Source of the DNA: Kitagawia praeruptora
Taxonomy: Eukaryota > Streptophyta > Magnoliopsida > Apiales > Apiaceae
NCBI GenBank assembly: GCA_037693485.1
Contig: CM075352.1
Location: 160,339,501 to 160,403,500, forward strand
DNA: 64,000 bases
Direction of reading: 5' to 3'
Below the pieces are notes generated by a model. It did not search any database, was not told the origin of the DNA, and saw only the letters and a list, made by a program, of their open reading frames with translations. Every line of letters begins with the position of its first letter. The stretch's first letter is position 1. Shown here piece by piece: positions 11,641 through 23,175 of this stretch. A program made the translations under genes and the position numbers.

Positions 11641-14600
11641 ATGGCAACAGTAAAGTTCAACACCAACTTCATCGCTCTCACTAGTGATGTTGAAGCACCC
11701 AATGCCAATTTCAAGTGCTTTGTGAAATTGATGGCTGAGTCATACATCAAGGATGCACTCTCTGCCAACCCAACTCTGTATCTAGATATCCTGGAACAGT
11801 TTTGGGGTACTGCTATTGGGGAGGTTGTAGCCCTGGAAAACGCAATCACCTCATACATCATCTACTGCAAGATTCAAGATAAGGAAATCACTATCACTCC
11901 TACAGACATGAATCAAGCACTGGGCCTACAACACGAGTCATTTGACAGACTGGCCACTAATGCAGAGTTAGAGGAATTCTTTGAGTTCATCAACTACTCA
12001 GATGGGATCAATCTTGGAAAGCTAAACAGAAAGAATCTGAGAAAGGAGTGGAGCTATGTGTTTGCAACTCTTCTTCAAGTCTTCACTGCCAGGAAATCAA
12101 GCTTTGATCAAATCAGTGCACCTGTGCAGCAAATTGGATATGCATTGGCCTATGGAAAGAAGATAGATGTTGGCCAAATCATCCTCCAAGAACTATATGG
12201 GAGACTTGGTAAGAACACAACCAAGAGAGGTACTGATATTTTCTTCCCTCGCTTTATTCAATCTGTACTTAATTTAAAGAATGCTTCATTGATTGAATTG
12301 CCTGGGATTGATAAAAATAAAATAGGCTATCCTAAGTCCATGACCAAACTCATTTTTGGTAATTTGGAGACTAGGAATGATGTGGATGTAAGACTGAACA
12401 TAACTCCCCGTATGGAGAGTTTGTTTAGAACTTATCCCCACAACATGCCAACATTTGATGCAAAATCTAAGTTAGCACAGCCCAAGCAAGTAGAACAAAA
12501 TGCTAACCCAGGGCTTGCTAACCAACCCTCTCAACCAAACACTCTACCACATACTGAGCCAACTGCATCATCCTCTCAAAAGGGTGATGTTAATAAAAAG
12601 AAGAGAAAGGAAGTAATGTCTGCACCATTAAATATCTTATCTGAAGCAGCATTAGCTGTTGAATTAGGTCTAGAAAGTGAGGACCCTGAGTCACCCTTAC
12701 AGAGGCTAAAGAAGAGGAAAACTAAGACCACCTCTTCAGTCACACAAATGGCTGAAGTTGTAAAATCAGGGGCACACAGCTCTCTAGGTGTATCCTCTCA
12801 ACAGGGTGCACCTATCGAATCAAGCATCCTCCCCAATGCACATTCTTGTACAGAGTCAGCACATGGGAGTGATAAGGCTGGCACTACACTGAGTGGAGAG
12901 CACATCACACTTGAAACTCCCTCTATCTCTCAGGGGGAGTTGCCAAAATCTACTCTTAAACACACTTCTCTTCCAGAATCTAACACTGAAATTTCTTTGG
13001 AACCTGCAACTCAGGCAACTGAGATGCAAGGCATTGATCATCAAGAATTCTTTTCTCTTGATGAGCCAATAATTTCAAGTGACTTAGTGCATGACACTTT
13101 GCTCACCACTCAGAACCCACATTTAGATGGTAAGGGAATGCATGCTGAGGCATCTCCTGATGACACCATCACAAACACAGAGGTTCCACTAGTTCTTACT
13201 AGAGACTCTGTGCCTGTGTCAACTGCTGGTGTAATTCATCCCACTTCTGTGGTGACACCAGTAGTAGAGTCAATCCATCCGGTTACAGAAGTTGCATCTG
13301 TAACTGAGGAGTCTAGCTTGCCTAGCTCTAGCTCTGACTTTATGTCACAATGGCTGAAGCCTGTGCAACATGACAGTGCTTCAGGATCAGGGTCTGTTCC
13401 ATAACAATTGACGGTTGAAGCACTTCAAAGCTTAATTGTGGATCAGATTCCTGAGTTCACAAAGATTGCTCAGAACCTTCTCACTGCAGACATGCCTAAT
13501 CCAGACTATGAGGCCATTCTGTTATGCCATAGGGATGATGTGGAATTACAGAAGACAAAGATCATTGATGATGCTGAGAGAGATGGCAACATAGATGCCT
13601 GGTTGCAAGGAAAATATGATATTACTCTTGATGAAGTACTTCAGTATCTCAGGGAGGAATACCTCACTTCACTGGGTTCCAATGCCAAATCTCTGACCCC
13701 TGGTGAAGTGTATGAGGCTATGAATGATTCACACAAGGGATTCCTCAAGGCTGCACACTATCTTGGAAAAGGAGTCAAAACTGAGGTCAATAGAGTGTGT
13801 GATAAGACAACCACCACAGTAGAAGAAATCAAGAGGACCTTTGATGCCAAATTTCCTTAGCTAGACAGTGTGTTCAAGGACCTCAAACACTGCAACACCA
13901 CCTGCACCAAGATGGACAATGGGCTAGCTCTGCTAAAGGATATTGTCACAGGTCTGGGGCATCAATTTCAAATTCTATCTGATCAGACCACAGATGCCAA
14001 TGCCATGCTGAGGACCATGTTCAAAAATCTATATGGAGACAGACTGATCACTGAAGTCCCAGTACATGACATGACTAGATTTGAAGTGCAGAGACTCAAA
14101 GAACAATCCCTGTCTGGCTTCAAATCTACTGAGTTATTCAGCAAAGTAGATGCACTTGAGAAGGAGGTGGCTACTCTCACTAAGTCCAATGCTCATCTTA
14201 CAGACAAGGTTGCACTTCCAAATGACCAGTTGGACACTCAAGCATCCACCACAGCTGATGTCCTTCTGCATCAACAATCCATGTTAGCTGCTATGATGAA
14301 GCATATGGGTCTCCCTCTGCCTGACGAATCTTCAATCCCAAAGGACATTTCTACAGCCTCTGTGCCTGACAACAAGCCTAAGGGGGAGAAGAGGACAAGG
14401 AACTCAAATACAAAGGGGGAGAAAGGCATAAAAATAAATGAGGGTGGTCAACAAAGAGCTTCAAAATCTCTACCTAATGTGCCTGGCAAAGGAAAATCCA
14501 AAGTGGATGAGCCCCCATCTACCTTGCCAGTTGTCACTCTACCAACTGTGCACATCACTACTCCTGGAGGACAAAAGCAATCCATAACTACCACAGTGGT

Positions 14601-14727
14601 TGCAGGGAGTATGCCATCTGACAAACCTCCTGCAACAAGCCAATGCACTTTATGGACCACAATCTGTAACGTGCTCTGGAAAGCCTACAAGGAAGCTTGG
14701 AGAGATATAGAAGAGACAAGGAGCTAA
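11641..14727 (+). pseudogene. Third ORF (env-position ORF) of element A, two stops and a lost C-terminus
   Basis: Starts ATGGCAAC in good context. The N-terminal part (to about residue 230) matches the design of B's ORF3: NPTLYL...QFWGTA, a LRKEWS motif, then QIGYALAYGKK; related proteins follow pol in many SIRE-type elements, function unknown. Then a low-complexity S/T/P-rich segment with basic patches (KKKRK, LKKRKTK), and a heptad-rich segment near 14130-14290. In-frame stops: TAA 13402-13404 (followed by CAATTG) and TAG 13858-13860; the frame otherwise stays open. The last about 33 codons (from about 14629) are LTR sequence, because a deletion joined the ORF to the 3' LTR, so the natural C-terminus is missing. 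I see no signal peptide or membrane helix, so calling it an envelope is unsupported. Confidence 0.8.
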
Positions 14728-15163
14728 AGAAGTGGATCTAAACAGGCTTTGCAAAGTCAAATCTGTAACCGTTTGGACACTTACTCAAAAAGGATAGACA
14801 GACTAGAAAGTAATTTGTTTAGCTACCTTATTTGCAGTAAGTAGGCTATATCCATGTTCTATAAGGACACAGCCTCACTTCATAACTTAGTAACTTTGTG
14901 AGTCAAGTTTTTCATACATTAGAAGATATATCTCTCTGAGAAAAACGAAGCTGAGAATACTACCATTTGTATTCACAGATTGTAGCAACCTTTATCTAAT
15001 AATACATTAGATTAAAGTGATATTGTGTCTTGTGTTGTTTCTTTATCCGCACCTAGACTTCTACACACACAGGCACTTATCTGCTACATAGACTCAATCC
15101 AAGAAAAGTTCAAGAATCCATTCACCCCCCTCTGTATTCTTTTACCGTATTCAATACTCAACA
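14629..15163 (+). repeat. Truncated 3' LTR of element A
   Basis: Matches 4458-4993 with four substitutions and a one-base difference in a C run. The first 699 bases of the LTR and the polypurine tract are missing; ORF3 sequence runs straight into the LTR at 14629-14632. The TATA-like CTATAAG persists at 14859-14865. Ends TCAACA. Confidence 0.9.
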
Positions 15164-15168
15164 CATTC
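15164..15168. repeat. Right target-site duplication of element A (CATTC)
   Basis: Same five bases as 3754-3758; beyond it the sequence continues gypsy element D. Confidence 0.9.
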
Positions 15169-16179
15169 CTTTGAATCACATGCATCTAATGTTTCTGGTT
15201 CATCATTTCACTGAATTGAACTAAACTTATACTTGGTTCCTGACGATAGCCTCATTTCTAGTTTATCATAGACTCATTGGTCTTTTAGTCTTGTAGGTTC
15301 TGAGATCATTGTCTCGCTTACTACTTCCTTATATACTCTATCCAATCATACCATCACCTTCCAACGTCTTTATTTTCTAAGTTTATCCGTTCATAAAATG
15401 AACATTTCCCTGAACCAAACCGCCTCATCAATCTAAGTTGACTTTGTAAATTATAACTTATGAAATATGCCTTCTCATGGTGAATTACCATTAACAATAT
15501 TCACACTAATCCATTTATCACATGATATGACACTTGCTGCCTCTATCTCAACTGCTCCTGAAGACTCTGCTCCCTGTCCTCTATCTTTGTCTTTGATAAT
15601 CATGTACCACTCTAACTCTTTTCTCATTAATTTGTAGGTCTTTAAGGATCTTTATCTATCCCCATATAATACCTTAAGAAATCTTTCCAATTCGTCTCAA
15701 TTGCTGGTACTTCATCCGACAGTCCAGCTATGAATCCAATATGCATCTTTAGTTCTCTTAATAATATCTCAGTTCTTTACGCTCACTTCTCTGAGCCCTA
15801 TACCTTAACTCTTACAGTCTCTCTGGCTGCAACCCTCATTTCCTCAAAGGTAAACTTCCTTATCTTTAATGGGATTCTCCTCCTCTGCTGAAACCTCTTC
15901 CGGTTCCTCAGAAGAGTACTCTATCGAATCCACCATCTGATCGTCAGCATGTAATCAAGCATCATCGCGCTACTGCTCCTACGCTTCAAGGTCTGTCGCC
16001 TTACTAGTCGGTACGAGAACAAGCTTAAATTAATATCATGATACTTAATAGTTCCCATAAGGGTTTTATATGTCAGTACTACATTAAGTAGTCCGACTAT
16101 GAACTTGGCAAGAGTTCTTATTATCTTAGTGAATTTATTGTTTTAACGTCGCATCATCTCTGGGATTTATAACGTAACT
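15169..16179 (-). other. Decayed gag-side interior of gypsy element D
   Basis: Lies just inside the D primer site on the minus strand, where gag would be. No open frame of useful length survives and I recognise no motif. Confidence 0.5.
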
Positions 16180-16190
16180 CTCTGATACCA
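16180..16190 (-). other. Primer binding site of element D
   Basis: Minus strand TGGTATCAGAG, four bases after the LTR end GGTGTTACA; complement of initiator Met tRNA. Confidence 0.75.
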
Positions 16191-16194
16191 TTTC

Positions 16195-19077
16195 TGTAAC
16201 ACCCCCAGATCCAGGGTCAGGGATCTGGTCGTTACGGTCTCAATATCCATCCATAAAACCAACATGATTTAAATTACAACCTTGTGACCCAAAACAACAA
16301 CATAAAACACACCCGTTATAGTCCCAGAGATGCAATCAGAGTAACCATCAATATTATTAATCATAAGCTTGAGTTCTTACAACCCAAAGAATTACTATTT
16401 TACCATTACATACTCTTTGCCATCCATTGGTATATGCCATATAATAATTACATTTGATGTGCAAATGCTAACAGCTAGCCTACCGGAAGCTGCATCTTCA
16501 GCAATGGTAGCTATGACCTCAGCGATTATTCCTCTGACGGCTATCACCTGCTTGCGCTGAGTGCGCCTTGCGCGGCCATCTGATCTAGCTGTTGTTGTGA
16601 TATAGATAAATAAAGCAAGGGTGAGCAATAGCCCACCTAAAAGAATATAACTGAACAGTAATAATATATAACAGTTCAAAATATCTTTGATACCATATGC
16701 CATGCATTAACGAACGTAGTACCAATATAAGTTATGAGATGAAGTTACAAGGTAACTCAAAATATAATTGTTCCGAAGAAATATCTGTCATGTCAAAGAT
16801 AAGCCAGATATTATCAAATTTTCATAATAGAGGAACTTGCGGAAGAATATTGCAATTCCAGTTCAAACACTTTTCAAACCTGCCAACAATGATAATGTTG
16901 CAGAAAAGTTTCCCAATTTGGAAGATGAACTAATACGGGAGCTTGCCGCGCCAAGAGCCACAACATTTACGATGATTAGTCACATGTCATGCTCCCCATC
17001 ATTTGTTCTCTACATGTAGAAGGAAGCACCGACGGATTGCCCGCCCTCTGGAACCCCCCGGCCAAAGGTTGGGCCATTAATTGCTGGACCGGCGCCACTC
17101 GGCCACTTACGCATCTCCTAGTTCGAATAACATCCATAACTCTGAAACATAAAGTTCGTCCCCCTTTCCCCAAGTATAGTACTTGTTGATAGGACTCCAC
17201 AAAGTAGTCGTATCTAATTGGAAAGGAAAATTTCACCAATATTTCCCAAGCTGATGCTTGTTAATGGATAGACACTTGTTCCATCAATCTTACCCCTCGA
17301 GCGTTGAGGAGGTAACCAGAAAGATTCATATCGATGTTTGAAAGAATCAAGATGCGAGTGACAAGATAGTTTAGCAAGAATATGACCGGGCAGTCAAATA
17401 AATAACAGCTCCTAAGTGAGGTCCCCTTATATGTTTTTGGAGGTTTGAGCGAGTATTTAAATCTTCTTATAAGACAGATTTAAATGAAAATAGAGTTTTG
17501 GGAACCTCCCCTTGATAAAATAGTCATAAAAGACTTCGAAATATTTTACATAATATCTGAAGGTGAAGGATAACCTTTGAATAATATAAATCATTACAAA
17601 AAGAATTCAAAATAATTTAATTAAATATTCCAAGAATATTTATTAAGTCAATAATAATTACGGAATATTATTAAATCATAATATTGCTCTTAAGTAATCC
17701 TCGAATGAGTATGTAGAATTATTTACTGAGTAATTCTCTTCTTGAATGAATACTCAATAATATTCATTTAAATAATTAAACTTAAATAATTATTTAATAT
17801 AATATTCACTAAATAAATCAAACCTTAATTGAATATTTGAAAAATAATATTCATTTAATAAATAGTATTCTAAATGAATATCCAAATAATATTCTTTTAA
17901 TAATCAAAACTTTAAAGGAATATTCGAAGCAATATTCCTTAAGTAAATAGAACTTCAAATGAATATCTTAGAATAATATTCATCAAGTACATAAATCTTA
18001 AATGAATATTCAATATAATATTCATTTAACAAATAAATTTCTAAGAATATTAAAGTAATTAATCATTGAATACTCAAACTCTAAATGAACATTCGAAACT
18101 GATATTCATTTAAGTAATTAAAGTTCAAATGAATATTAAAATAATATTTAGTAAATAAATAAACGTGAATGAATATTCACAATAATATTCATATAGTACT
18201 TCTTAATTGAGATAATATTCAAATAACATTCCTCGAATAATTTCCAAGTAATTAATACTTTATGGAAATATAAGTAATGCTCATAAATAGCATATCTCAA
18301 ATATCTGTCACTGGAATCTCTCCGGGTTCCCACGACTATCTCTATATTACAAAATACTGGATGCATCTCATTTGTACATCGACTTGATTTTTTTGTCCGG
18401 TTATTGCTTAATTCGATTGATCGTTTGGAGGAATATCTCAATCGTTTCTAGTTAGGGTTTTACCGAAAACCTTCTTAATATTTATTATACCAATCTCCAT
18501 CTTTCTTAATACTTCTCGAATTTAAATTCCTTACCCTTTAATAAATCCTTAAGTCTGGCAGTGTCCAGGGAAATCTCGGAGAAAATAAAAGTGCTATTTT
18601 TCTGAATCCGACAGCTTTTACATACACTTAATTTCCTCCTGGATCACTAATACGAACTCAGATTTCCGTTCAGAATAATTCTATATAGCATCGTCTGTAA
18701 TATTCCCATCTCCACCAAAATCACTATTCACACTTTATTATTTCTTTTATTCCTTATATTTAATAAAATGCCCTGGTCCTCTCCTGGGCGTTCCTTAACC
18801 CTTTTTCGGAACCATTGGACTAATAACAAATATTGATTTGGATGACACAAGAATAATCTTTCTTGGAATAATATAACTTATATCCCTAGGAGATGGATTA
18901 TTCTTATCCATGCTGTCAACCAAAAGTATTCTTCGTGACATATAAACGTTGGAACCTATATCCATTCAACACTCATTCCTTGGAACTGTTACTACCTTGG
19001 AGTCGAAATCATTGTTCCTTCTTTTCTCAACACTTAATAAAAAGTTTTTAATTCTACCGAAAATTTGGGTTCTTACA
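16195..19077 (-). repeat. 5' LTR of gypsy element D
   Basis: 2883 bp on the minus strand, TGTAAGAACCC to GGTGTTACA. Includes a short GC-rich patch (17035-17110) and the AT-rich hairpin array at 17560-18260. No gene. It abuts, base to base, the truncated LTR of element C at 19078. Confidence 0.7.
17560..18260. repeat. AT-rich degenerate array of AATATT-centred inverted repeats
   Basis: About ten imperfect units of roughly 50-65 bp. Each pairs AAATGAATATTC with a nearby AATATTCATTTA, so each unit can fold on itself. Units are spaced by short TAAATAAA-like links. It lies inside the LTR of D. Confidence 0.7.
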
Positions 19078-19868
19078 GTTTGTCCGGGGTTAGTGCTGAC
19101 TGATCAGCAGCCTAACCTTGATGTTTTTTTTAAAATAAGTGAAAAATCCAATTCTAATCTATAAATTGAGTATCCAGTTGGACTTTGATTCTTATTACTT
19201 GACTAGGAATTTCCCAAGTATTATTATCGAATGGTTATCATTTGATCTTGAGTTTTCGAGTATCAGTATTGAATTGTTAAAGCCTGGTTTCTTTGAAGTT
19301 TACAATGTTTATTCTGATTGAACAAAACTCTTATCCGTTCTAGTTCCTGTTGCACCTCAGTAATGGTGAAGTATTGGCCCTCGTGGCAATTTAAAAGTAT
19401 CATCATAGATTCTTTCACAGTATGAGCTGAAATTCTTTTGTTATCAGATTTGTTTTGATATTGAATTGTTATCACCTTATGCACTTGCTAAGCATTGTTG
19501 GCTCACTCTTGCTTTTGTTTGTTTTCCTCAGTTAATAGTGGAGTTAAGTAAATCTGGTAGTGGACAGTGAGTATTGATCTCCGGGCAGCGAGAAGAGACA
19601 GTCGAGTTATAGATTTCGCCAGACAGTGGATTGCGAATTGTCAAGGTTGGAGATCTAGTTAGGCAGTGATTTCACTTATTCACAAATGTATATTTTTATT
19701 ATTCTGAGATTGAGTTATAGTAATGTAATTCGATAGTTTGTTTCATACCATAACCTGTATGAGATCTTGGTTTAAGGGGTTTTTATTATTAATGTTGTTT
19801 ATTTTCAGAGATGTATAATATTGTTTATTGGTACCCCATATCTGTACCCCGGATTTTGGGATGCTACA
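19078..19868 (+). repeat. 5' LTR of element C, truncated at its left by element D
   Basis: Matches 39983-40773, the end of the 3' LTR; last bases GGGATGCTACA in both. The other about 3.4 kb of this LTR should lie beyond D, outside the window, if D inserted here. Confidence 0.85.
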
Positions 19869-19871
19869 AGT

Positions 19872-19883
19872 TGGTATCAGAGC
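19872..19883 (+). other. Primer binding site of element C
   Basis: TGGTATCAGAGC three bases after the LTR end, initiator Met tRNA complement. Confidence 0.85.
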
Positions 19884-22592
19884 TACAGGTTATGGTCACT
19901 GAAACAGATTAGGAGGGTTAGATGTACATGTATAGGATAGATGTCGGGTAGAACGATTTAGGACAAGGATCGCCTTAGGGTACTTCGGCAAGCGTTGCGA
20001 TGTTGAACGATCTTTCGACATATCGCGCGAGTAGAAGTTCGAATCATTTAAGGGTTGAGCTATGAGTGAAACCGCGAACCCGAAGAGGTATAAGCTAAGT
20101 GGGCAGCTGGAACCATCAGTCCGGGGGACGTTATCTCGAGATTTTTGCGTAGAATCTAGAACTTTCTACGATATTAGTTTCGATGTGAACGTTTCGGAGA
20201 TGGTACGAGAAGGTTAAGAATGCGAAGTGAGAAGCGAGTATTAGGCAGGATTGAAGGCTAAGCGTAATTGTGCACCCCTAATTAATGTTTCGTTCAAAGT
20301 TATTACTTGAAGAAATTTCCTATTCATTCTTTGAATTATCGTAAATTAATTCCCGGTTGGTATCGTTGCTGAGGCATTCGTTGCGCAGTGATGGTTCAAA
20401 ATCGAGAATGAATTGAGATCTTCTTAATTATTCAACTCATTGTTGTCAGGCCGGTTTGGCAGCTAAGTACAGTAGTGCTTAGTCAACAAGAATGAGACTA
20501 TGAATAATTAAGAATTTCTTAAATGTTTGCCTAATCAGTAGTTGAAGTATCTTTTGAAAAGTCTTTTATCCATCAATCGATGATGAGTTCGTATATCAGA
20601 TTTATTTGAATTCAGTCCCATTCTTTAGAGATATATAATTTCAGATGGTGTTTGATCCAGTTTTACCAGGAATATTTTGAAACTCTTGAATCCCTTTTCA
20701 TTATCATGAATACTTGATTTTTCTTTATTCCAGCTGAGATGAACAACCTATATGGATGGGGGATTCAGGGACATCTTATCTTTGTGATAGGAGTCCAGTG
20801 GGACGCCACTGATTGTGTTTGTCATAGAAGTACTAAAGACTGGCCATTTTTATGTACTATGGTGATTAACCAAGTGACAAATGCAACCTGAAAATAGTTC
20901 AAAGATCATAATAGATCTCTCGGTTGAATTCCTTTCTAAAAGTTTTGTCAAACAAACTCAGTATATATTCATATTGATACCCCATTCATTTTGTTGACCT
21001 CCTTTGTCAGAGCTTTGATGATTTCAAAATTTCTAATGATAACGGGATACGAAGCTAGACGCAACAACATCTTAAGTGATGTAACTACAATTATGCTGAC
21101 GAAGAACTGGTTATGTAAGTGCAAGAATTTGGTGGTTAAGACGGATGTGTTATGTCAAATTGGAATAAGTACCGATTCGAGGAATCACGAACAAGAATGG
21201 AGGCTAATGAAAATGGAATAAAGGAAAAGAGCAGTAAATAAGAGCACATTATCGCAGATATTGTAAAGGGCGAAAAGAAATGGTGATGGAGATGTTGGTA
21301 AAGATGTTCAATGTTAAAGAAGGATTGTTTTAGACATCTATTGTAAGGTGGGGGTAGTAAATTGAATACCATGAGATGGTAGCATTAAGGAGAGATGATT
21401 TGAGTAAAATAAAGTAAAGCAGAACAAAAAGGTTTGTAAGAATTAACCAGGGGTTAAGACTGAATGAGGGATAAGGCGAATATGTGGAGTAAATGACTTA
21501 TGCATGGTCAGTGTAAGAAATCATGGTTATCAAGGATGATGGGAAGTTAACCGAGATGAAGTAAAATGTCAGTAAGGTGGAAGGCAGAGAAATCAGATAG
21601 TTTCCAGAAGTGACTAAATAAGACATGCAGAATTTAGTTAAGAAAAGAATGTGGAATCCCGAAGATGTTGAGTTAGAAGAGAAAAAGGGCACCGTGGTTG
21701 CCAATAGAAAGAGAATTAGCAGAAATTAACGAGATCCCATGGTCAGAAAATAAGATTTCGGGAGTAGAATCCCTAGAGACTTTATTAAGAGAAATGTGGG
21801 AAGTTGTGGCTGTAACTAAAAGGGCAGCATGATGACAAGTAGTAGAGTCAGAAGTCAAAGCTATGTGTTATGAGCTTGGAAGATGGCAATTTTGCCAGAA
21901 ATAGTATCATATTAATCTTAGTGGAATTATGAAGAGAGTAATAAGGCTACTGATATAATTATTAAGAATCTAGAAATTCAATACGATTATGAAGGAAGTT
22001 AGCAAGAAATGGATTATGCTGCTCAGGATTGGATTTATTTCCTAACAACCAAATACTAGCAAATTATGAGAACGAGTAAATGAGACCTTGATTTTCAAGG
22101 AGAATAAAAGTGGTGTCTTGAGGCCGAAAGCAGATGTAGAAATCTTAATAATCAGGCAGATCAATAAAATGCTATATCAAAGGTGTGAAGTTGTTTTTCT
22201 CAGGAAAGAGATATCAAAGAGAAAACAGTTATGTCGGAGCATATCCCAATGAATAAGATTTCAAACAATATTCGGACGAAGAATTTAATATGATCGTAGA
22301 TCACATAACAAGATGATCGAAGATTCAGGAAGCGTATGTAAATCAATTGAGAGTGATTTTAAGAGTTTACAAGGAAAAAGGAAGAAAATTTGGCATAAGG
22401 ATCTTAATGTGAACTCTGGATATCATGATCCTGTGATTCATGTAAGTGGTGTTAACAGTTGAAGTTGAAAGGTGTAGAGTCAAACTTGAGGACTCATCAA
22501 GTATGTAAAGTTGTGATCCGAAAGTGTTTTCGGGGGATACGGGACAGTGAAGTTACAAAACGAGTTGGTTAAGTATTTTGTTATTGGAGAGA
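19884..22592 (+). other. Interior of element C, left part, no coding sequence
   Basis: Read in all frames through the short open stretches (for example 20991-21221): stops are frequent and no zinc knuckle, protease or polymerase motif is visible. Purine-rich plus strand throughout. Confidence 0.6.
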
Positions 22593-22597
22593 GTTAT
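22593..22597. repeat. Left target-site duplication of element B (GTTAT)
   Basis: GTTAT precedes the LTR start and recurs at 35093-35097. Confidence 0.92.
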
Positions 22598-23112
22598 TGT
22601 TAGAAATAATTGATGAGAACAGTGTTTGGAAGCTAAAGTCAGAAAACAGAGTTTAGCTGGAAGCAGTCAGAGTTTAGTTAAACACTGACTGGAAGCGCAA
22701 CAGAGGTTGGTAAACTCTGTAGCGATATTGTCTGAAGAGTCAACAGTGTTTAAAGGTTGATGCAAGATAAATATGGAAGCAATATCTTTGAAGATTGGAA
22801 AGCTGTCAAAGAGATTGAGTTGACTTGGAAGACTGGAACAATTGTGATTGATATCAATTGTATAGCTTGATTATAGGAGAATCAGTTACTGATTGTACGA
22901 AGCTGTATGTTCTATAAATACAGTTAGGTTAACCCTAGAAGGGTAGTCGAACATTGAGAAATTCATTGATTGTAACCTAAGCAGCTCTCTGTGATATTTA
23001 CATCACTGAGAGAGGAATTGTTAATTCCAAACAGTTTTAAATTGTTAAACAGTGTGTTCTTGTTAAGTTACTCATACAGTATTTGATTGCTTTTTGTGTA
23101 TTCGACCTAACA
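22598..23112 (+). repeat. 5' LTR of element B
   Basis: 515 bp, TGTTAG to CCTAACA, identical by eye to 34578-35092. Contains the motif AAACTCTG/AAACACTG and its reverse complement several times, including a head-to-head pair CAGAGTTTAGTTAAACACTG at 22668-22687. Confidence 0.95.
22913..22920 (+). promoter_or_regulatory. TATA box of the B 5' LTR
   Basis: TATAAATA, a canonical plant TATA box, with the LTR's leader (R/U5) downstream. The 3' LTR has the same box at 34893-34900. Confidence 0.75.
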
Positions 23113-23114
23113 AG

Positions 23115-23125
23115 TGGTATCAGAG
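23115..23125 (+). other. Primer binding site of element B
   Basis: TGGTATCAGAG, two bases after the LTR end, initiator Met tRNA complement; the next base is A instead of the usual C. Confidence 0.9.
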
Positions 23126-23175
23126 ACTAATCTGTTACTTTATTACAGTTAAAGATCCAAACACAAGAGTAATCA

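Larger units (their letters stand above)
3759..15163 (+). mobile_element. Ty1/copia element A (SIRE/Maximus type), defective
   Basis: Full outer structure: 5' LTR 3759-4993, primer site 4996-5007, gag, pol in copia order (integrase before RT), third ORF, truncated 3' LTR, and 5-bp duplication CATTC. Length 11,405 bp. The extra ORF after pol and the large gag with several CCHC knuckles are typical of the SIRE/Maximus (Agrovirus) branch. Over the shared 3' part (about 534 bp) the two LTRs differ by four substitutions and one C-run length change, so insertion is recent (a few hundred thousand years at usually assumed plant rates, a rough inference). It is defective: frameshift in gag, stop in pol, two stops in ORF3, no polypurine tract. 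Confidence 0.93.
1051..19077 (-). mobile_element. Decayed Ty3/gypsy element D, minus strand, hosting copia element A
   Basis: Read on the minus strand: 5' LTR 16195-19077 (starts TGTAAGAACCC, ends GGTGTTACA), then a primer site TGGTATCAGAG at 16180-16190, then a decayed internal region 16179-15169 that resumes beyond element A at 3753 and runs down to about 1051. RT/RNase H remnants at 3147-3537 set the orientation. No 3' LTR is recognisable, so the end is either lost at the 1050/1051 junction or lies outside the window. Its 5' LTR start sits inside the LTR of element C, so D probably inserted into C. Confidence 0.7.
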
